Shown: positions 13,801 through 24,700 of the stretch, in pieces
Position numbering within the stretch: position 1 is the first letter of the stretch
Layout of the letters: each line of letters opens with the position of its first letter
NCBI GenBank assembly: GCA_032209605.1
Contig: JASFXZ010000003.1
Coordinates: 28,236,762-28,300,761, forward strand
Direction of reading: 5' to 3'
DNA length: 64,000 bases
DNA from: Mactromeris polynyma
Lineage: Eukaryota; Mollusca; Bivalvia; Venerida; Mactridae
Position numbers and translations under genes: made by a program
The notes under the pieces: generated by a model
What the model was told of the DNA's origin: nothing
The model's input: the letters and a program-made list of their open reading frames with translations, nothing else
Database searches by the model: none

Positions 13801-16800
13801 AATTCTCTGGGTTCTACATAATATTTGAAAGGTTCAAAATATTTTGAATATATTGCTTAAAATATAGATAAGTCGTTTCGTTTTTCTAACTTATCATTTC
13901 CAAGCATCCAGTCATGTGTTGCTTAATTTATTTAATATGATGATGTAAACAAATATGGTTCACTGATAGATGGCAAATGTTGACTATTATATTTTGCCAT
14001 GCTATGGAAACACAGAACACAATATTCATTCTCGGGTTTAGATTTGTTAAAATGATTCATTTTGCGTCCTTTATTGAACTACCACTCACCAATATAACCC
14101 ATTTCAAAAACTTGATACGTTTTCCACATCTACACTCATTGTTATCCTTACCAAAGTTTTGTTTTTATTTTACACGGTATGTAATTATTCAGTTTTCTGG
14201 TCATTTAACTTTTCTGGAAACTCGTCCAAGACGATTCCATGGCATACATAAGTGTGACGTCATAGTGTATATTCCTTTGAGAGTTTCTATGTGATTTAGA
14301 AATAGGATATCGATTTCATCAACGGTATCGATTGTGTGCACTCAATGTGATTCGAATTAATGAATAGAATCATAAGAACATACAGTAAAACTTCACTTAA
14401 ATACCACATTAATAATAAGACCATCACAAAATTAAGTGCATTTTCACTTTTTTTGCTCTTCATTGAACCTCAAAATTAAGACATCCTCAATATTAAGACC
14501 AGTTTTAAGCGTCCCATGTGTGGTCTTATTATTCTGGTTTTACTGAATTTGTATTTGATCATCAACAAATTGGTGATATAAGTATCTGACATGTTACATG
14601 TCTTCATCGTTGTTCGGTGGGATTAAACAGTGAGAAAGAGAAGCATATGAGGGTTACATTCATCAAACATGCGTAGCTTTCTTGGATACATATCAAGAAT
14701 AATCTCCCTTATTAGCGGGTTTGTTAAAACCATTTCCTTTAAATCGGAGTGTCTAAATTCAACGCAAAAACGATACATGCAAAAAGGTCAATAATTAATA
14801 ATCGATATTGGCTTCATGCTATACCGAGTTAATATACTCTAATTTAACGTCTCTTACTTAGCCACAAAGCATGTTGAAGTGCCTCGGACTGTAGTTTGAT
14901 TTTATATACTCTTGTTGGTGTATAGAACAACAATGAGTGACGAGGAATTAATAGAAACAAGTATTTAATATCAATAAGGCCTTTCCACGCAGATTCCTGA
15001 GTTACGAAATGAAACACAAACGCAAAACTAGAAGATTTGATGACGACACATGGTCGCACAACATTGAAACTGAAGAGAAACACAAGATCACCAGATCTGT
15101 GTAAAAGAAGCCTTTTTGAACGATCAAGTCGAAATTTTCAACACATTTTTTTATTATGGATGTCTCAATTATCCACTCAAAAAAAGTTGAATAATCGAAT
15201 CAGCTCAACACAATTTACCTGAAGTAAAAGTACTGTTGATAGATGGAGCCCAAAGTTATTTCACTATAATTGTTACTGGGACTCCGATGTGTTAAATTGT
15301 ATATTGTGCATTCACAACATTTTTTCAAATGATGACCATGTATACAAACATGTATTTTATTCCATTGTACGATGTACTTGCCTACAAATGCTAAAAAGGT
15401 CGCTCTTAAATATGATCAGTTTATTTATATTTCTGATGAATGTTCAACGGAACAAGAATATAAATAACTTGAGACCTGATTCGTATAATTTGTGACATTT
15501 TAAGCCAATTGTATGTAATTGATTCTCACAAATGTCTCTCCAAATTGAATCAACTGTTTATAAAATAATTATGTCTCAGTTGATGGTTTCTCCTAAACTC
15601 AAAGGTTATCAAGTTGAGACGTCTTTAGAAATCAATAAGGTATTGATTGATTTGATTTAAAATGATTGTTGGTGGGTGAATTATGAAAAACATGGTATTT
15701 TGAAAAAAGGAATTTTCGTGAGAAATATTGGCAAGTAATGGTTAAGGTGTACGGAACAAAAAAAGTTTTTCCTTGTAAATGAGGACGATCACAACTAGAT
15801 CAAAATCAGAACCAAGAAGCATCATCTTCAACCATACTAACATCTGACTTATGATTGTACTCGTTGTCGTATTGGTAGTATTTGTACTTGTTTTCGAAAT
15901 CGGTATTAGTTCTATTTCAATAATGTTCAGCTATTTCTTTACTACAAAATGTCTACATCTACAATAGATACAACTATATTTTGACACAACAAGAAGTCAT
16001 GTTAAAGGGAGAAGTACTTCGTGTGGGAAGTAAGGTACAGAAAAAGGCAAATTATACGACTCCTTTAATATCCAGATCACTGTCTGACAAGTTCCTGTCA
16101 CTGTGTTGTCACGTAGAATGCTATATTCTGATCAGTTCAATATCATTTTTATAAGAGCTTCATGTATAGTACTTGATCTTCGATAAATGAATGAAGTTCC
16201 ATTTTCCACAGCGTTTTGGACCGTGTACTATTGGAACATCACGCTCACATCCTTGGGCTAAAACAACTAAGTAATCTAGAATGACATTCACGTCACATTC
16301 TCTTCAATATGATACTAAATGATGAGTGAAAATGGTTGCTGCTAAAGTCACAATCAGTTTACGTCCAGTTCCGTCCTTTATTCGATGCATACTCAAAATA
16401 TGTCACTGAAGAATTTGTATTCAGGGGAAAGAACTCGGGTATACAATATGCGAAATTGAACGACTTGTCTGTGTTATTTTATTGAGCAGTTTACGCTTTG
16501 AATGATGATGAAGGCACTAAATCTTCGGGTGTTTCTTTGCGATAAACACAAAGTATTCAATCATGATTCGTATGAACCACACCAAGGTCATGTCGTTTAA
16601 TACTTATGTTAAGCGTCCGTGTGAGCCTTGGTTTTGAGCTCTTTGAGCCAAAAAAACCAACATTTTCGTTTAAGTTTAAAAAGCCAAGGGAAGTAACCGC
16701 TGTGTATTTACGTAGGGCATTGTTAATCCTTTGTTAACTTGCATGTTTGAAATAAGTGAGTCAGTTGTTCTGTTAGCCTTCTAATGTTTTATACAGAATC

Positions 16801-17276
16801 AAGTTGTTAAGTTATATTTTTTCATGTTTACCTCATTAAAACATGTGCAATGGTACATTGTCTATAATTTGGTTTGCTTTTTTTCAAAACGACGTTGTGT
16901 GTTTTTCCGAATAGGTTTTGTGAAGCAAGGTTGACGCTTAATAAAAATAAAACACAGTCTGGCCTAACTACATCGGAACACTTGTATAACAGAGCATGAA
17001 TATATTAAACAAATGTTGGACCAATAATAACCAGAAAAGTCCCTGATTTAATTCACATTCATTTTACATCGTTCATGAACCAAAGTGTACACAATTACTC
17101 TCTATGACTGCTTCTTGATATTTAACATCGCCCAGATCAGGAGTCAGTAAATTGTATACTGTGTTCTAGCTGTGCATTTCACAGCCAATACCTGTCGTAG
17201 CTATGTGATGTTATGTGTGGGTCTATTCTTATCATCGTATAAGCTCTAACCAAACGTTTTCTATTTCCAAATCGTT
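13800..17276. repeat. Segmental duplication unit 1, intergenic part
   Basis: Collinear with about 32760-37500, with indels (for example tgttgcttaatttatttaat against similar sequence near 33015; ccatggcatacataagtgtg at 14238, 32770 and 33410). Includes a MITE relic at about 14389-14548 beginning cagtaaaacttca and ending ggttttactg. Open frames here are not conserved in the other copy. Confidence 0.65.
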
Positions 17277-18090
17277 ACCAACCAGTGCTCCTGTGTAACC
17301 AACCAGTGCTCATGTGTTACAAACCAGTACTCCTGGGTTACCAACAAGTGCTCCGGCGTTACCAACCAGTGCTCCTGGGTTTCCAACCAGTGCTCCTGTG
17401 TTACCAATCAGTGCTCCTGTGTTACCAACCAGTACTCCTGGGTTACCAAACAGTGCTCATGTGTTACCAACTAGTGCTCCTGGGTTACCAACCATTGCTC
17501 CTGTGTTACCAACCAGTGCTCCGGCGTTACCAACCAGTGCTCCTGGGTTACCAACCAGTGCTCCTGTGTTACCAACCAGTGCTCCTGTGTTACCAACCAG
17601 TACTCCTGTGTTACCAAACAGTGCTCATGTGTTACAAACCAGTGCTCCTGGGTTACCAACCAGTGCTCCTGTGTAACCAACCAGTGCTCATGTGTTACCA
17701 ACCAGTACTCCTGGGTTACCAACAAGTGCTCCGGGGTTACCAACCAGTGCTCCTGGGTTACCAACCAGTGCTCCTGTGTTACCAATCAGTGCTCCTGTGT
17801 TACCAACCAGTACTCCTGGGTTACCAACCATTGCTCCTGTGTTACCAACCAGTGCTCCTGCGTTACCAACCAGTGCTCCTGCGCGTTACCAACCAGTGAT
17901 ATTGTGTTACCAACCGGTGCTCCTGTGTTACCAACCAGTGCTCATGTGTTACCAACCAGTGCTCATTTGTTACCAACCAGTGTTCATGTGTTACCAACCA
18001 GTACTCCTGGGTTACCAACCAGTGCTCCTGGGTTACCAACCAGTGCTCCTGTGTTACCAATCAGTGCTCCTGTGTAACCAACCAGTGCTA
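17277..18090. repeat. 21-bp minisatellite, about 38 units
   Basis: The unit is approximately caaccagtgctcctgtgttac with variants (ggg/gtg, ctcatg, gtact). The 21-bp unit is a multiple of three, so three frames stay open for over 100 codons without being genes. The duplicated locus at 38090-38218 has only about six units. Confidence 0.85.
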
Positions 18091-19539
18091 ACCTGTTACT
18101 CCGCAAGCAACATACAACTTCTCCACGTAAACTAGAGTACAACTGTGAAGATAAATGACTTCGGACGTATTACATTCAGTCCAATTATCACGGAAAAACA
18201 TACACCTCGTCCGGGTTTCAAACCCATGACATCTAGATTAGCAGTCGAGCGCTCTACCGAGTGAGCTAACTGTGAGGGCTATGATGCAAGACTGGCGTGT
18301 TAAAAACAAATACAATGTACGTACCATTTGCAATTATGCTCGAATGACAATAATAACTAATAGTTAGCACTGTCATTTGAATTATAACCCTGCAACACAA
18401 TAGCTCTTGAAATGAACATTAACACATATTAAGTTAAATTATTAACATAATATTGTTTATTAATACAATGTACAAACATATTCAAATTGTCATTAGTAAT
18501 TATTGTAAAAGTCGTAAAAACGCCCAGTCATCCAATAAAGCACAAAGCGACATGATATTTACATTTACAAATGCGATCACAAAATAGATACTAGACCAGA
18601 ACACGAATGATGGGTAAAAATGGTTGTACCGTCTTGGCATGTCTATTCTTAAGGCGTCCAAAATAAAGTTCCTGGTAAATATTCATACAAAATATGGCGA
18701 TATGATTAAACGAATGATATGTAGACAGGCTGTTGCGCTAATAATACAATTCAGAATCGTTGACACCATATTATATGAACATTATAAAATATAGTCTTTT
18801 TCAATGTAACTAACTGCCTTTACACCAAAACTAACGACATCGCGAAAGAACAGAATGTATAAGGATCACCATCAAATTCTCTTCCATTTTTTTCGAATTC
18901 TTTAATTTGTTTCTAATAGCCAAAGCGCCAAACACACTTTCGTTTCAAATATAATGCATCAAAATAAAGCATTGATGAAGAACAAAATATGTAATAGTTC
19001 ATCGGTTTTCTTTTTCAAAAGAAAATGATATCAATTATTTTACAATAAAGTGTGGTCATAGTCTGCTTACCGAAGTCACACAACGTGCTGTAATTATGAT
19101 AAATTATTACTGATTTATGTTAAACTAAATACATAAAATAATGTTTTAGATATGAAAAAGAAATATTCCTGATCTAAACAAGCTAATGATGTCTTAACTA
19201 ACGAACTCAAATGTATATTAGTTCACTAACGATCAATTTATATTTACAAGTACTATAATAATTATGGATCAAATGTTAATCAAAATGAAAAACAAGATAT
19301 GAACTTATCTAAACCATTGATAGAAACGTTCATAAACCAATCAATTCAGTGTTCGTAGTTCTAAGGTATACCAAATACAAATACTCTTCAATAGTTTTTG
19401 TTCACTACTACCTTCACGGGATATATCACATTTTCATAAATTTTAACAAAAATGGTTGAAGAAATAATGTTTTTGCACAAATGATTAATGAAGAATATAA
19501 CTAAACTATTTGCTATAATTCATGAACTTAACAAGCATA
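18091..19539. other. 3' flank of gene A, duplicated
   Basis: Collinear with 38219-39908 downstream of gene B. It contains a tRNA-like fragment on the minus strand at 18220-18285 (TTAGCTCACTCGGTAGAGCG and TGGGTTTGAAACCC). A possible minus-strand polyadenylation signal (AATAAA, plus-strand tttatt) lies near 18453 and also at the matching place near 38577; it would give a 3' UTR of about 1.1 kb. This is weak evidence. Confidence 0.4.
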
Positions 19540-21740
19540 TCAAATTTCACGACAAGTGAAAGTCACTGCAACACCACGAGTATCGACCACATCCTTATAG
19601 CTATACTGCTCTCCTGATTTGCATTCATTTCGAGCAAATTCCTTGGCACTCGGAACATCTAGACTATCGCTTTTCGATTTATACGTACCGTATTGTGGAC
19701 CAAAGTCAGATGGGTCAAAGAAATTATAGATGCCAATTGAATTCAATTGTTGTCTATTGAAATAGGCTCCAAATAAAGATGATGAAGACGCGAGATTGAA
19801 AGATGAAGACAGATGTAATGACTCGTGTGTCACTTCGCATGTAATCTTATCTTCAGGGTAATGCAATTTTATTTTGATTTCCGTGTTATCATAATGGTCT
19901 TGTCCTTGAAATTTTGGTATTTTTCCACTACATTTATATTCTGTGCAGTATGATGCATTAGCAAGAGGATTTAATATGTCCACTTGTTCAACACCGAATA
20001 CTTTTCCCATTATTTGAGTATCCGTCCCTCCTCGGCTAGTAACCGTCAACTTCATTTTCTGTCCACCTAGCAACTCTGTGTTAGGAGCAAAAACTACTCG
20101 TACTTTTATAAAACACACATGATACGAATTGTCCCGCTTGGGATACCATGCTGAAAGACTACGCATTCTTATATTATTCTGTAGTGTAGAATCAGTCACA
20201 TCAGAGTGTAATGGTTCTTCGAAATATTCAATTGGCCGGAAGGATTTACTATGACCAAAGTGATATCGTAAATAAAATCTAGTTGTATTTGATGTCAAAC
20301 AAGTATTTTCATCATCAAAGAAGGGGCCATCAAATGATTTCGTCATTTTGATCTTCAAAGTTGTTTCACTTTCATCTATACTATATTCGAGTGCATTTTG
20401 GGCATCCATTAACGGTGCAATGGCATACAAATGCATTGAATCACGTTCGTAGTAATACAATGATGTATAAGCACTTTCATTTTCGCAGATAACGCTGGCA
20501 CAGTAGTTATCTGTATCATACCACGTGTTCATGTAGTTCGTTATAGTTCTCAGAACAGTGTTGTTTATATAATGCGTGTCAATAAAAAGGCGGGTGGTCA
20601 TTAGTTCAACAGATTTCATAGTTTCATCCTGGTAAAGCTTCAGTCTAAAATAGCATGGAGAATCGCTAATTTCGGATTCTTTATTATAACTAAACCACTC
20701 CTGATTACGGACAGTTGACCAGTCAATATCACCGATCCACACTGCAGTATTCGTCCTTCTTTTACGGCGTACTGTTGTACTAGGTTGGACATACTCCCAA
20801 TATCCGGTATTGGAACTCAATCTCAACAACTTAAATTCTTGGTAAAACTCCTCATCACCGAGAGACAACGGAATAAACATATCAACGACATCACTTAGTA
20901 CTAGAGGTTGTCCAGATGAATCACTGAAATACATGTTGAAAACACCAAGTGATTCAAGCTTGCCATCTTCTCCTTCTTCATCGACAATCCTGAAATCGCC
21001 AGGAATACTTTCTAGCGTGGATACATTTGTAGGATCAAGGAATGTCAGTGATGCCTTAACATTACCATTAAAAACGGTCCCATTTGGGTGGTAAAAGGCA
21101 TTCGGAGGAATTAATATCTGAATTTTGGAAGAGTTATTTTCGGCTGAACCCGCGGAAAAAATATTGTCTTTTGTTGGGTCAATTTCTATAGGTTCCGTAG
21201 GAGTTAACATTTTTATTTCAATGTAAAATTTTCCATCCATTTCATCCGGAAGCTCTAATATCTTGAATCCAGATAGAAAGTCTCTATAAAAATTATCCTC
21301 GACATTAATCGTGATTTTGTTGGTTGTTTTAGCATGGATGAAGTTGAAGTCCCCAGAAAACGATGTGTAAGTTTTAAATATTCCATTCACCCATACTTCT
21401 CCATACTTAACAGGTGAGTTATCCAAAAATCCTAGAGCGCGCCCGACAATGTTCAGATATTTTAATGGGTACATTGAACATCCACACGATGTAACAACAA
21501 CAACCTGTACATCGTAATCTATGCAATGAAGTGTCTTAAAAACGGCTTCTTTAATAGAACACCGAGATAGCGTTTCCTCTCGACATGCTACTGTGTTCAT
21601 GGAATTGATTGCTCGACACCGTTTTGGAATGCATTCACCAACTTCGAGTGTAGACGTGTTTGTGTTAGCTTGGACACAATCCTCGGGCAACGCTATAACT
21701 TTTTGCCTCAGAGCATCCACACAAAAGTTATCCATTCTGT
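19540..21740 (-). CDS. Gene A exon 8: CILP-type C-terminal region with stop
   Basis: One 2201-nt exon. It opens with a Cys-rich module (LPEDC, EVGECIPKRC, TSCGC). Next is a second regulatory-like domain, then a segment with IPPNAFYHPNG, FLDPTNVSTLESIPGDF and DEEGEDGKLESLGVF, which is characteristic of the CILP/FAM171 type. A polybasic site, RRKRR, lies at 20755-20769 (about residue 325 of the exon), where vertebrate CILP also has a furin site. The remaining 400 residues form the C2-like part with further Cys pairs. The initial splice is tttttcag at 21743-21741. The first Met in the exon is not a translation start. Confidence 0.88.
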
Positions 21741-24700
21741 CTGAAAAAAGGCGGGTCGAAACTAATAATCATTATTTTTACTTGCATTGATAATTTTACA
21801 GCTGATTGGTCGATAGTTTAAGTATTGAGTCGGTGAGATACATTCACACGATAGTTTAGTCGAGAAAATAAGGTATTAATGTTGAGCTAGTTTTCAAGTG
21901 AGAGAGACGTTACATTTAAAAAACGGGACCTCCCTGACATATCCCTAAGATATAAATTAAACACATATGAGAACTGGTTAAAACATAGAGTATTGACAAG
22001 GTTTGAACAGGGAATGCCACATTCACAAGACAAAGCTATAAAGGGGTACGGGCACAACAAAATAATTCAAAGCTAATTAATTATTAAGAGAAACATAGCA
22101 ATACAAATTAATTACGTGAACTTAGAATTGTCACAGAAAAATAACTACAATGACATGCTTACCTCGCACTTAACATTGTCAAAATACTATGATTAAACAA
22201 ACAATGATTAAGTGCTGGCAGACAATATCACTTTCACTAATCTTTCCTTAAAAAACGAGGTCCTTAAGGAACCTAGTGGATGTTTACGTTAAAAATGATT
22301 ATTAAGTAACAGTTACCTTTCACGGACAATATGGCAGCTGTAGACAAGATGGCGCCTGTCGGGCTATTAGCTCGGCACTGATATTTTCCATTTGAATAGA
22401 GGGATACATTACGTAGAGTTAGTTCTTTTCCATTTTGGTACAAGCTACTGTCTAATACAATCGAATCCTTGAACCTTGAATGTGAAGTTATGCATTTATA
22501 AACTTAATATTCGTCGATGTACATGTTCAAAGTAAGACTTATACTTGGACATTTTTACTGTTTCTGCACACGATAAAAGATAAAATGTACTCACCATTCA
22601 TAATATTCAATGTCTGGATTAGCTGAAGCATCACAACAAAGCGTCACAATTTCTCCTGTCAATCTTTGTTTTGACTGTGGTGTCTCCGTGAAAAACGGCA
22701 AGACTACAAAAACCGTATGAATGACAATAGTTCTATTACATGATAACATGAAAATTGTTCGTAAAAAACTTCGAGCGCTCTAACAAGACCATACTGATGT
22801 GAATACATAGTTAATAACTTAGTAATAACATAGATACTCGACGAAATTAAAGTGATAAACATGTCAACAGTTGAACACAAATAGACGATATAGGACACAC
22901 CAAATTGATTAGTACTCCTTTGGATTTTTTTAAAGAAAAAAATGGGGCGACCGAGCGAACTTAGGGGGTAGTTATAAGCCAATAGAAAAGATATATTACG
23001 AATGACATTCAAGAACGATTACGGAAATCGGAAATCGTGGGATCTACCAAACGCTTGAGCTTGTAACGGTAGCATTTGTACCGAAAGGTAATTAACTGAA
23101 CGAGAGTACCTTTAAATGCGAAAGCACCCCTTATTAGCGTCGAATTTCGCGCACAGCAATTAATAAAATTAGATTTTTCACGACGTGTATGGAGCCCTAA
23201 AGTGACAGTCCATACTTTTATTTTCGAGTTATTCTTTTATTTTTATTTCGTAAAAACGAAATGTTAATTCGTTCAAACGTAATATTATGTAATATTATTT
23301 CGTTAAATCGTAATATTATTTCGTAAATACGAAATATTATTTCGTTTAAACGAATTATTATTTCGTAAATACGAAATGTTATTTCGTAAATATGAATTAT
23401 TATTTCGCCAAAACGAAATATTATTTCGTAAATACGAAATATTATTTCGTTAATACGAAATATTATTTCGTTAATACGAAATATTATTTCGTTTAAACGA
23501 ATTACTATTTCGTAGATACAAATTATTATTTCGTAAATACGAATTATTATTTCGTATTTACGAATGTCATTTTAGGGGCTCCGTACGACGTGCGAGCGGG
23601 TAAAGTTTTTTTTCTACTCTTGAATTTTAGAGGAGCGGTAAATCCGACGAACTTCAAATCAATTTGGTGTGGCCTCAAACGATTTTAAATATGCCATGAA
23701 CATTTGACAACGACATAATAGGATTAGAGTTAAAATGCAAACCTATTTTGTCCATATATATATCCACTTCCTGGTCATTGACCGTCACATGCGTGTCAAT
23801 GAAGCCATCCCTAACCACTATTAGATTAGTTAACAGGCATGTTGAGTTAAGTGCAAAAAAACCAGTTAGGTTGCATTGCCCAATCGCTGTTGTTGGAGCA
23901 GAGGCAACAAAGAAACTTGCGTCGCTGAGGAAATTTCCTGTTGAATGTGCAAATACACGCCCGGAAATAGCCATATTATCGCATTTGCACGTATCACAAG
24001 CTTGATTGAGTTTCCCATCTGTACAAATTTGACTGCAATCTGCAATAATGTCAATTATATTAATGCATCCGAGCACGTTTCGGCATTAATAGGCATTAAT
24101 AGGCCCAAATAAGCCAATAAATATGAAGTAGTTTAACAGTTCAAATTTATCACATTATGCATTATGAGGATAAAAGCATTACCAGGACAATTCCAGTTTG
24201 AACATGTTTTCTCTTGCACGGGCACGCCAACACAATCAGTGACATCGATATGGTTGGTCTTGTTGCATAATCTTTCTCGGACCTGTTTACCTTCTCCACA
24301 AGATACAGTACAACTGCCCCAAGATGACCATGTTGACCATTTACCATAAACTGTCGAAATAAGGCATTTCTTAATTAAGTTATGTAAAACACCATTCTCA
24401 TACGAAATTTCATTATTATCAGCAAACAAATGCAAACAAAAAGAGATGTTTTCTTTGCTAGGAGTAATTAATGAAATCTAGCTGAGTTGTGTCATGTTCA
24501 TTTTGTAGTATTCTGTATGATCAAAATAATCCATTGAATGACCATATGGCTTCTGTTAGGAAATAAAGGCTGTACCTAGACATGGTGAAATTTCACAAGT
24601 AGTGCTTTCTATATAGTCACCGAGGCATATCGAACCATCTTCACACTGTCTATAGCGCCTGTGTATGCCTGTATCACATGTACTCGAACATTGTGTCCAT

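Noticed and set aside
13977..14294. 105-codon plus-strand frame
   Set aside because: The duplicated locus near 33120-33440 does not keep the frame; part is a repeated non-genic block.
17285..17899. 204-codon plus-strand frame and long frames in other phases
   Set aside because: All are products of the 21-bp minisatellite, which has no stop in three frames; unit number is not conserved at the duplicated locus.
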